5,698 nucleotides of DNA from an uncultured Eubacteriales bacterium (lineage in GTDB: Bacteria > Bacillota > Clostridia > Oscillospirales > Acutalibacteraceae). The DNA lies in NCBI GenBank assembly GCA_900320235.1, contig ONRO01000005.1, forward strand, positions 1 to 5,698, in the 5' to 3' direction. The notes under the pieces are model-generated. The model worked only from the letters and a program-made list of their open reading frames with translations. It was not told the DNA's origin and made no database searches. A program made the position numbers and the translations under genes. The number at the start of each line of letters is the position of its first letter. The first letter of the stretch is position 1. Below are positions 1 through 5,361 of this stretch, piece after piece.

Positions 1-990
1 CAGCCGGTTCCTGAAGCTCCTGCACCGCAGCCGACTGTACCTTCAAATGAGCCGATAGCAGATGAAGCTCCCGCAGCAGTACCGTCAAACGCTCCGATTC
101 CGGATGTACCGGCGGCAGCATCTGCTCAGAGTAGTGCTTCAAATAATAATGTAGTCGGGATTCCTGCAAATGCAAAGGTATTCACAAGCCAGGACGCTGC
201 TCAGCAGGACAGCAGCCATGTTTCAATTCCTGAAGGATATCAGGTAATTGAAGATTGTGCATTCTCAGGTAATCAGGTGCTTGAAGCAGTAGATCTTCCG
301 TCAACACTTCTCAAGATCGGCGAAAGAGCATTTGAAAACTGTACAAGACTTATTACCGTAAATGTAAATGATGGACTTATTGATATCGGCAGAGGTGCAT
401 TCGCTGGTTGTGTAAGCCTTCCAAAGTTTATTATTCCATCAAAGATCACAAGAATCAGACAGAGTACTTTCAGCGGATGTGAAAAGCTTAAGGAGTTTAC
501 TATCCCGTCTACAGTACAGAGTCTTGGCAAGCATGCATTCCTTAACTGTGAGTCACTTAAAGAAGTAGTTATTCCTGATGGAGTAGAAGAACTTCCCGAG
601 AATGTGTTCAGCGGATGCAGAGGTCTTGTGAAAGCTGTTCTTCCCGATTCAGTACACGATATCAGAAAGAATGCATTCAGCTGGTGTGAATCACTTACAA
701 CTGTTAATATTCCTGAAGCTGTTACCGTTATCGGCGCAGGTGCATTCACAGGTTGTGAATCTCTCGTGACTGTAAATATTCCGAAGAATCTTGAAGTGAT
801 TGAATACGGTGCATTCAGTAAGTGCAGCAGACTTAAGAATCTGGTTCTCCCTGATACTGTTTCGACTATCGAAGAAAATGCATTCAATGGTTCAAACAGA
901 ACACTTATTGTTCGCTGCTCAAAGGAAAATTCCTATGTAAGACATTATTGCAGAATGAACAGAGTAAAGTGCAAGGATTCGGAAGCTTGA
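1..990 (+). CDS. BspA-like leucine-rich-repeat surface protein, C-terminal part (5' end outside window)
   Basis: The reading frame is open from the first base of the window to the TGA at 988-990, giving 329 residues with no start inside the window; the GTG at 277 is an internal valine. Residues 1 to about 74 are rich in Pro, Ala, Ser and Asn and look like a flexible stalk. From about residue 75 to 298 there are ten copies of a roughly 23-residue repeat built as IP-x-x-V-x-x-I-x-x-x-AF-x-x-C-x-x-L, the signature of LRR_5 (BspA/TpLRR) proteins. The end of the protein carries the usual cap-like Tyr/Cys-containing tail. In this family the repeats form a curved binding surface, often on exported proteins that bind host or matrix proteins or carbohydrate. 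The missing N-terminus means export and any catalytic domain cannot be judged. A hairpin follows at once, so this is the last gene of its transcript. Confidence 0.9.
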   Translation, partial: QPVPEAPAPQPTVPSNEPIADEAPAAVPSNAPIPDVPAAASAQSSASNNNVVGIPANAKVFTSQDAAQQDSSHVSIPEGYQVIEDCAFSGNQVLEAVDLPSTLLKIGERAFENCTRLITVNVNDGLIDIGRGAFAGCVSLPKFIIPSKITRIRQSTFSGCEKLKEFTIPSTVQSLGKHAFLNCESLKEVVIPDGVEELPENVFSGCRGLVKAVLPDSVHDIRKNAFSWCESLTTVNIPEAVTVIGAGAFTGCESLVTVNIPKNLEVIEYGAFSKCSRLKNLVLPDTVSTIEENAFNGSNRTLIVRCSKENSYVRHYCRMNRVKCKDSEA

Positions 991-1010
991 TCTTAAGATA
1001 AAGAATATTT

Positions 1011-1043
1011 AGCGGCAGGCATTGTCCTGCCGCTTTGTGCTTT
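1011..1043 (+). terminator. Probable intrinsic terminator after the LRR gene
   Basis: A perfect 9-bp stem (AGCGGCAGG at 1011-1019, CCTGCCGCT at 1026-1034) closes a 6-nt loop 20 bases after the LRR stop codon. The following run is interrupted (TTGTGCTTT), so termination may be incomplete and some transcripts could read through into the small gene at 1105. Confidence 0.7.
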
Positions 1044-1104
1044 AAAAAAGGTATGGCTGTGATCTGATGATAACAGGTGTGCCGAAGAAAAGAGGTGAAT
1101 CTGA

Positions 1105-1389
1105 ATGAGGTATTTTTCGGATAATAAAATATCGGAAATGAAAGAAGGCGTAAAAAAAGAACTCAGCGAACAGGAACAGTCACTTTGTATGGCATATATC
1201 AGCAAGATTGAAATGCTCGACAAAAGAAATGATGAATTCGGGGATTGCCGTGATGAACTTCTGAAGGCTATCGCAGAGCTTGAAAGGGTCTCGGAAAGAT
1301 ATGTTCACAGGGGCAAGACCGATCCCAATGATGAGGATGCGGATGCATTTGAATATGAAAATTATGATTTCAAACCGACTGCGTATTGA
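1105..1389 (+). CDS. Small acidic hypothetical protein, probable coiled coil
   Basis: This 94-residue protein matches no family I recognise. Its start is well supported: AGAGGTG at 1091-1097 sits 7 bases before the ATG. Residues about 8 to 66 are dominated by Glu, Lys, Leu and Arg with heptad-like spacing (for example the ELLKAIAELERVSERY stretch), which suggests one long helix or helical hairpin. The last 25 residues are very acidic and aromatic (Asp/Glu with several Tyr and Phe). There is no signal peptide or membrane segment, so it should be cytoplasmic. It lies between two terminator-like hairpins and is probably its own short transcription unit, or receives read-through from the LRR gene. 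No clear promoter is visible in the 60 bases before it. A regulator, adaptor or protein-binding role would be guesswork. Confidence 0.75.
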   Translation: MRYFSDNKISEMKEGVKKELSEQEQSLCMAYISKIEMLDKRNDEFGDCRDELLKAIAELERVSERYVHRGKTDPNDEDADAFEYENYDFKPTAY

Positions 1390-1402
1390 AAGTCACTTGT
1401 AT

Positions 1403-1440
1403 TATCACGAAAGTACCTTGAGGCTTTCGTGATATTTTTT
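1403..1440 (+). terminator. Strong intrinsic terminator after the 94-residue gene
   Basis: A perfect 11-bp stem (TATCACGAAAG at 1403-1413 with CTTTCGTGATA at 1424-1434) closes a 10-nt loop and is followed directly by six T residues (1435-1440). It begins 13 bases after the stop codon and should isolate the upstream genes from the hydrolase cluster. Confidence 0.88.
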
Positions 1441-1487
1441 GTCCGGAAAAAATCCGGATTGCTGCATGAAAACGGATGGCAGAACAC

Positions 1488-1522
1488 AAAAATCCGTAGG
1501 AAAAGAAACTTTCGGGTTTTTT
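1488..1522 (+). terminator. Possible second hairpin with T-run
   Basis: AAAAATCCG at 1488-1496 can pair with CGGGTTTTT at 1513-1521 (one G-T wobble), followed by one more T. A small inner GAAA/TTTC pairing is possible. The stem is mostly A-T and may be chance in this AT-rich stretch; at best it is a back-up to the terminator at 1403-1440. Confidence 0.3.
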
Positions 1523-1594
1523 AGTGTGTCGAATGTGAGATATATTCAGTTTGTCCCAAATATGTATTAAATTTGATTCGTGAAAACTGGATAT

Positions 1595-1623
1595 TTGATG
1601 TAAATTACCAACATTTATATTAT
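1595..1623 (+). promoter_or_regulatory. Possible upstream sigma-A promoter of the hydrolase cluster
   Basis: TTGATG (1595-1600) is separated by exactly 17 bases from TATTAT (1618-1623), a reasonable match to the TTGACA-17-TATAAT consensus. Transcription would begin near 1630, just before the palindrome at 1637-1654. The surroundings are very AT-rich, so a chance match is possible. Confidence 0.4.
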
Positions 1624-1636
1624 TTGACGAATATTG

Positions 1637-1654
1637 TTGACAACAGGTTGTCAA
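1637..1654. promoter_or_regulatory. 18-bp palindromic operator candidate overlapping the -35
   Basis: TTGACAACAGGTTGTCAA is a perfect inverted repeat: two 8-bp arms around a 2-bp centre. Its left arm contains the whole -35 hexamer, and it also lies just downstream of where the upstream promoter would start. A dimeric regulator bound here would cover RNA polymerase contacts at one promoter and block the other. A shorter overlapping TTGT-TG-ACAA symmetry is also present. I cannot assign it to a named regulator family. Confidence 0.5.
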
Positions 1655-1665
1655 GGGGTTAAAAT
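1637..1665 (+). promoter_or_regulatory. Likely main sigma-A promoter of the SGNH hydrolase cluster
   Basis: The consensus -35 hexamer TTGACA (1637-1642) is followed after exactly 17 bases by TAAAAT (1660-1665), one mismatch from the consensus -10. The predicted start is about 1671-1673, giving a leader of about 180 nt before the ATG at 1854. It is the best promoter match in the window and is correctly placed and oriented for the hydrolase genes. Confidence 0.65.
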
Positions 1666-1681
1666 GGATAGGTAGTAAAAT

Positions 1682-1752
1682 GCCCGTATGCTGAAAAGCT
1701 CTGAAGACGGTTGTTTGTCTTCGGTTTACGGCTTGTTTATGGGCTTTTTCTT
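1682..1752 (+). promoter_or_regulatory. Structured 5' leader ending in a terminator-like U-run
   Basis: About 10 nt after the predicted start, the RNA can fold into an outer helix (GCCCGTA 1682-1688 with TATGGGC 1738-1744, one G-U pair) followed by TTTTTCTT. It encloses two hairpins: GCT-GAAA-AGC at 1690-1699, with a GNRA-type loop, and an 8-bp stem CTGAAGAC/GTCTTCGG (1701-1708 with 1717-1724). A competing helix, CCGTA 1684-1688 with TACGG 1727-1731, would break the outer helix. This matches a transcription attenuator or riboswitch-like leader, or a small RNA of about 80 nt with its own terminator. It resembles no riboswitch class that I can name. Confidence 0.5.
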
Positions 1753-1822
1753 AAAAGCAATGATCCGGGTACAGGATGTTTTTTTCGTGTGTGGTCCGGT
1801 TCTGATATGAATTATTTCTTTG

Positions 1823-1843
1823 ATCTGATAATCAGATAAGGAG
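1823..1843 (+). promoter_or_regulatory. Palindrome abutting the ribosome binding site of the first hydrolase gene
   Basis: ATCTGAT-A-ATCAGAT (1823-1837) is a perfect 15-bp palindrome with a single-base centre. The ribosome binding site AAGGAG (1838-1843) starts at the next base, and the ATG follows after 10 more. In RNA it could fold as a 6-bp hairpin with a 3-nt loop stacked against the Shine-Dalgarno, or in DNA it could bind a protein. The binding site itself supports the start at 1854. Confidence 0.4.
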
Positions 1844-1853
1844 TTATTGGGAA

Positions 1854-2867
1854 ATGAAGTTTATAAGGCTGTTTGTTTCATCTGTTCTTGCAGTTGCTGT
1901 TTTGTTTTTGTGCTCAAATGCTTTTGAAGGACAAAGGCGTCAGCTACCGGCTGAGGATAAAATAGGCGCTTTTACTTATGATGAGCCTTCTGCTGCTGAC
2001 AACAGTGCCGCTGAAAAGGAAAGGCAGGCACAGATCAGGGCGCAGGAGGAAAAACAAAGAAAAGAAGCTGAAGAACGTAAAAAACATGAAGAACAACGAA
2101 AAAAAGCAGAGGAAGAAAAAAAGAAAAAAGAAGCTGAGGAACTGAAGAAAAAACAGGAAGAAGCTTCAAGAGAAGCAGAAAAGAAATATGCTGTTGATTC
2201 AGACTGGTTCGATGACGCTGTTTTTGTCGGGGACAGTCTTACAGTTATGCTTTCAATTTATGCAGAGGCAGGCGAGGTCGGTGATGCTGATTTTGTATGC
2301 GCCTCAAGTCTTGGCTATAATAATGCACTCTGGGATCTGAAACAGCCCGGAAATGTTCATCCGCTTTATAAAGGAAAGAAATGTACAACCTTTGACGGCG
2401 TTAAGCAGACCGGTAAGAAAAAGGTCATTATTATGCTTGGAATGAATGATATCGGTGTTTACGGCGTCGATGGCGCAATGGATGGAATGAAGGAATTTAC
2501 TGAAAGAATGCTCAGGAAAAATCCCGGCATTACTCTCTATTTCCAGAGCGTTACTCCTATGCTCAAAAATAAACAGAGAAGCGATCTGAATAATAAGAAT
2601 ATTCCTGAATTTGATAATAAGCTGAAGGCATACTGTGAGGAAAAAGGATATAAATATGTCGATCTTATCCCGGCTGTTTCTGACGGGAAAGGTAATCTGG
2701 TTTATGAAAACTGCGGCGACCCTGATGAAATGGGTTTGCATCCGAGTATGACCGGATGTGCAAAATGGGTCGAATATCTGAAAATCTTTATCGGTAAGGA
2801 TGAAGAGAAAAATAAGGCTTCAAAGCCGGAAAATAGTGTGGATGAGGTTTCCGAAAGCAGTAGATGA
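1854..2867 (+). CDS. Exported SGNH/GDSL-type hydrolase on a charged-helix stalk (paralogue 1)
   Basis: The 337-residue protein begins with a Sec signal or membrane anchor (hydrophobic about residues 5-20; possible cleavage after SNA at 21-23; Cys20 is not in a good lipobox). Residues about 54-111 are almost pure Lys, Glu, Arg, Gln and Ala, predicting a long coiled coil or single charged alpha helix as spacer. The SGNH head spans about 116-313: FVGDSLT with nucleophile Ser128, Gly154 in the block-II region, GMND with Asn198, and His296 in MGLH. The usual Asp at His minus 3 is Met293. Cysteines 149, 261, 287 and 302 are conserved in the other paralogues. A charged, Ser-rich tail of about 25 residues follows the head and is absent from the others. 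The family hydrolyses esters, often acyl or acetyl groups on sugars, but the substrate here is unknown. It is the first gene after the promoter and leader, and paralogue 2 follows after 48 bp without a terminator. Confidence 0.88.
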   Translation: MKFIRLFVSSVLAVAVLFLCSNAFEGQRRQLPAEDKIGAFTYDEPSAADNSAAEKERQAQIRAQEEKQRKEAEERKKHEEQRKKAEEEKKKKEAEELKKKQEEASREAEKKYAVDSDWFDDAVFVGDSLTVMLSIYAEAGEVGDADFVCASSLGYNNALWDLKQPGNVHPLYKGKKCTTFDGVKQTGKKKVIIMLGMNDIGVYGVDGAMDGMKEFTERMLRKNPGITLYFQSVTPMLKNKQRSDLNNKNIPEFDNKLKAYCEEKGYKYVDLIPAVSDGKGNLVYENCGDPDEMGLHPSMTGCAKWVEYLKIFIGKDEEKNKASKPENSVDEVSESSR

Positions 2868-2915
2868 CTATACTTCAGCTTTACTGTTTCTGCGTTAATA
2901 AAGAAGGAAAATAGA

Positions 2916-4331
2916 ATGAAAAAAGCTTTAATTATTTTTATAGCTGCAGCAATGCTTTCTTTATCATGTGCCTGTACAAAAAATGATGAGCCTTCAGATG
3001 ACAAGTCTGCTGCTTCTGCAAGCGTGCAGGAGTCCTCAGAGAATACGGCTTCAGGAACTGTTGAAAGCTCTGTGCAGCAGTCATCGACAGAAGAAAGCTC
3101 CGCACTCTCGCAGGCTTCGGAAAAGGAAGCGTCTGTTGTGGAGTCTTCATCAGCACAGAACAGCTCTGATGAGATATCTCATCAGGAAAGCCGGGAAGAA
3201 AAATCCCGTCAGGAAAGCACTGAGCAGGAATCCGCTCAGAGCATGAGTGGGGAAGTATCTCAGCAAAGTTCTGAAACTGCACAAAGCCCTGCGCCTGTAC
3301 AGCAGTCTTCTGCTGTGAATGAAAATGTTCAGGTCACAGGCATAACGATAAGTGCTCAGAAGACAGAAATGTATGTCGGCGGAACATTTGCACTGAACAT
3401 CAGGGTTCTTCCTGAAAATGCATCCGACAAATCAATTCATATCGAATGGTCTGATAATAATGTTATCTCTGTTTCGTCCGATGGCATTATCACTGCAAAA
3501 GCACCCGGCAGCGCACAGATAACAGTATCATCTTCAAACGGCAGAAAAGCAGTCTGTGATGTGACTGTCAGGGAAAAACCGCAGGCTCAGCCGTCTCAGG
3601 AATCAGAAAAACAGCAGACCAGCCAGACCAGCCAGAGCAGTACACAGCAGCAAAAGCCCGCAGAGCAGTCCTCTCAGAGCAGCGAATCCGGTAATGTACA
3701 GCAGGATGAAGCTGTCGGATATGTAGGTGCGGACTGGTTCAATGATGCAGTCTTTGTCGGCGACAGTGTGACGCTCAAGCTTTCATATTATGCGGAAAAC
3801 GGCTCTCTCGGAAATGCAGCATTTCTTTGTGCAGGAAGTCTGGGCTGGAATAATGCTTTGTGGGAGCTGAACAGATCCGGAAATGTCCATCCGGTTATGT
3901 ACGGAACAAAATATACTGTTGATGAGGGTGTAAAGGCATCCGGAAAAAATAAGGTGTTCATTATGCTCGGCATGAATGATATCGGTCTTTATGGTGTTGA
4001 CGGTGCGGCTGATGCAATGATAACGCTTACAGACAGGATAAAACAGAAAAGTCCGGATGTTCAGATCTATATTGAATCTGTGACTCCGATGCTCAGAAAT
4101 ATGCAGAGAACTTATCTTAATAATAAGACTATCCCACAGTTCAATTCAAGGCTCCGGGAAATATGCAGCAGCAGGGGATATCATTATCTTGATGTCGCTT
4201 CAGTAATGAAGGACAGCAACGGTGATCTCGAATATGAAAACTGCAGCGACCCGACAGCAATGGGAATTCATTTTACAGATACAGGCTGCCGTAAATGGGT
4301 GGATTATCTGAAAAGACATGTTTCACAGTAA
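2916..4331 (+). CDS. SGNH/GDSL-type lipoprotein hydrolase with BIG2 domain (paralogue 2)
   Basis: This 471-residue protein starts at an ATG 7 bases after AAGGA (2904-2908). Residues 1-20 form a lipoprotein-type signal ending CAC, with Cys20 (or Cys18) the likely lipidated residue; the lipobox is imperfect. A Ser/Glu/Gln-rich linker covers about 22-136. Residues about 138-219 are a BIG2 immunoglobulin-like domain, recognised from TGITIS, the MYVGGTFAL and LPENASDK region, and the SSDGIITAKAPGSAQITV segment. A second Ser/Gln/Thr linker runs to about 266. The SGNH head spans about 272-469 with Ser284 (VGDSVT), Asn354 (GMND) and His452 (MGIH). Met449 replaces the usual Asp. Conserved cysteines are 305, 417, 443 and 458. 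The BIG2 unit probably works as a rigid spacer or wall- or sugar-binding module. It is probably co-transcribed with paralogue 1; a weak hairpin follows. Confidence 0.9.
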   Translation: MKKALIIFIAAAMLSLSCACTKNDEPSDDKSAASASVQESSENTASGTVESSVQQSSTEESSALSQASEKEASVVESSSAQNSSDEISHQESREEKSRQESTEQESAQSMSGEVSQQSSETAQSPAPVQQSSAVNENVQVTGITISAQKTEMYVGGTFALNIRVLPENASDKSIHIEWSDNNVISVSSDGIITAKAPGSAQITVSSSNGRKAVCDVTVREKPQAQPSQESEKQQTSQTSQSSTQQQKPAEQSSQSSESGNVQQDEAVGYVGADWFNDAVFVGDSVTLKLSYYAENGSLGNAAFLCAGSLGWNNALWELNRSGNVHPVMYGTKYTVDEGVKASGKNKVFIMLGMNDIGLYGVDGAADAMITLTDRIKQKSPDVQIYIESVTPMLRNMQRTYLNNKTIPQFNSRLREICSSRGYHYLDVASVMKDSNGDLEYENCSDPTAMGIHFTDTGCRKWVDYLKRHVSQ

Positions 4332-4349
4332 TATATGCTGTAAAATAAT

Positions 4350-4379
4350 ACCGGTACAGATGACTGTATGACGGTTTTT
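4350..4379 (+). terminator. Weak terminator or attenuator between paralogues 2 and 3
   Basis: TACAG (4355-4359) and CTGTA (4364-4368) form a 5-bp stem with a 4-nt loop. ACCG/CGGT (4350-4353, 4372-4375) extends it across an unequal internal loop, and four more T follow. It is imperfect, so partial termination that lowers expression of paralogue 3 is more likely than a hard stop. Confidence 0.4.
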
Positions 4380-4417
4380 ATATAAATCAAATAATTAACA
4401 GAAAGGTCGGTAATTCA

Positions 4418-5260
4418 ATGAAATTCAAAAGAATTTTCTTAACAGCTCTGGCAGGCCTGCTTATGATATCACTTTGTGCCTGCGGTGAAGGAGATAAGAA
4501 TTCTGAAAACAGCAAGGCTGCTTCACAGACAGCTTCTGCTCAGGATAAATCCTCTGAAACAAAAGATAATTCAAAGAAAGAAGAAAAAAGCGGTAATGAT
4601 AACAGCTATTCTGAGGACGAGCCTACCGGCAAAACATTAAGTGCGGATTGGTTTGATGATGCGATTTTTGTTGGCGACAGCGTTACTCTCAAGCTTTCAT
4701 ATTATGCTGAGGACGGCGCTCTCGGAAAGGCTGATTTCCTTTGTGCAGGAAGCCTTGGCTACAACAACGCTCTTATGGATATAGATGAAGAAGGTAATGT
4801 TCACCCAACTTATCAGGGCGAAAAATATACAGTTGACGAGGGTATCAGTAAAATAGGCAAAAAGAAGGTATTTATCATGCTCGGCATGAATGATATCGGT
4901 CTTTATGGCGTGGATGGCGCTATCGACGGCATGAAAAAGCTTACAGAAAGAATTCTTGATAAGACTCCCGATGCAACACTGTACTTCCAGTCAGTTACTC
5001 CTATGGTAGAGGGAAATACTCTCGGAAGCCTCACTAATGAATCTATCGCAGAATTTGATAAGCAGCTCAGGGCTGTCTGCAAGGAAAAGGGCTACAAGTA
5101 TCTTAATGTGGCTTCTGCTGTTTCAGATGAAAACGGCAACCTTATCTATGATTACTGCGGCGATCCGCCCACAGAAGATAATCCTGATGCAATGGGACTT
5201 CATTTCACAGACACTGGCTGCCAGAAATGGGTCGATTATCTCTGCACTCATGTTGAATGA
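4418..5260 (+). CDS. SGNH/GDSL-type lipoprotein hydrolase, short linker (paralogue 3)
   Basis: The 280-residue protein begins at an ATG preceded by GAAAGG (4401-4406), a somewhat long 11-base spacing. The signal peptide ends in LCACG, a usable lipobox with Cys22 as the probable lipidated residue. A polar linker of only about 50 residues (Ser, Lys, Asp, Glu, Asn) leads to the head at about 76-279: Ser88 in VGDSVT, Asn158 in GMND and His262 in MGLH, with Met259 at the usual Asp position. Cysteines 109, 221, 247 and 268 match the paralogues. It differs from the other two by a 5-residue insertion between CGDP and the His, and by replacement of the conserved NxQRxxLNN segment with a different loop (about 198-207), hinting at altered specificity. 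It lies 86 bp after paralogue 2 with no clear promoter of its own, so it probably depends on read-through; a good terminator follows. Confidence 0.9.
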   Translation: MKFKRIFLTALAGLLMISLCACGEGDKNSENSKAASQTASAQDKSSETKDNSKKEEKSGNDNSYSEDEPTGKTLSADWFDDAIFVGDSVTLKLSYYAEDGALGKADFLCAGSLGYNNALMDIDEEGNVHPTYQGEKYTVDEGISKIGKKKVFIMLGMNDIGLYGVDGAIDGMKKLTERILDKTPDATLYFQSVTPMVEGNTLGSLTNESIAEFDKQLRAVCKEKGYKYLNVASAVSDENGNLIYDYCGDPPTEDNPDAMGLHFTDTGCQKWVDYLCTHVE

Positions 5261-5301
5261 GATTGACAGAAATCTGAAAATAATACTTTGACTATGAAAA
5301 A

Positions 5302-5328
5302 ACCGGATATCAGCTTATCCGGTGTTTT
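5302..5328 (+). terminator. Intrinsic terminator after paralogue 3
   Basis: A perfect 8-bp stem (ACCGGATA at 5302-5309 with TATCCGGT at 5316-5323) closes a 6-nt loop. It is flanked by an A-run before and GTTTT after, which lets the stem extend. It lies 41 bases after the stop codon and marks the probable end of the three-gene unit. The A-run could give weak activity on the other strand. Confidence 0.75.
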
Positions 5329-5361
5329 CACGGTCGGGATATAAGGAAAGAATTGTGGAAT

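Larger units (their letters stand above)
1390..1853. other. 464-bp intergenic regulatory region upstream of the hydrolase cluster
   Basis: No credible gene lies here on either strand. In order, the region holds the terminator of the small gene (1403-1440), a weak second hairpin with a T-run (1488-1522), an AT-rich stretch with two promoter-like pairs (1595-1623 and 1637-1665), an 18-bp palindrome on the second promoter, a folded leader with its own U-run (1682-1752), another run of seven T (1779-1785) behind a weak 4-bp hairpin, and a 15-bp palindrome abutting the ribosome binding site of the first hydrolase. The inferred 5' untranslated leader from the second promoter is about 180 nt, unusually long for a simple housekeeping gene. 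Confidence 0.7.

Noticed and set aside
273..887. Long open frame on the minus strand inside the LRR gene
   Set aside because: It is an antisense shadow of the periodic repeat codons, lacks a ribosome binding site, and its translation has no domain features, while the + strand has an unmistakable LRR_5 pattern.
1442..1458. TCCGGA-AAAAA-TCCGGA as an operator or hairpin
   Set aside because: It is a 6-bp self-complementary word repeated once beside a terminator T-run, with no promoter nearby; it is too short to distinguish from chance.
1680..1694. Tiny frame ATG CCC GTA TGC TGA as a leader peptide (MPVC)
   Set aside because: There is no adequate Shine-Dalgarno after the predicted transcription start, only four codons, and no run of a regulatory amino acid.
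1682..1752. Naming the leader as a known riboswitch (c-di-GMP, purine, preQ1, T-box)
   Set aside because: I could not find the conserved core motifs of those classes, and the fold alone is not diagnostic, so it is left unassigned.
2010..2188. Paralogue 1 as a TolA or other energy-transducing protein
   Set aside because: The resemblance is only low-complexity Lys/Glu/Ala composition. The C-terminal domain is a clear SGNH head and the other signs point to a Gram-positive.
2968..3246. 92-residue + strand frame overlapping paralogue 2
   Set aside because: It is the shifted reading of the Ser/Gln-rich linker codons, giving a Leu/Arg/Gln-rich low-complexity product. Paralogue 2 has the better start, signal peptide and domains.
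2304..3282. Minus-strand open frames across the first two hydrolase genes
   Set aside because: They lie opposite clear SGNH and Ser-rich coding sequence, with no promoter or ribosome binding site. They follow from codon bias on the coding strand.
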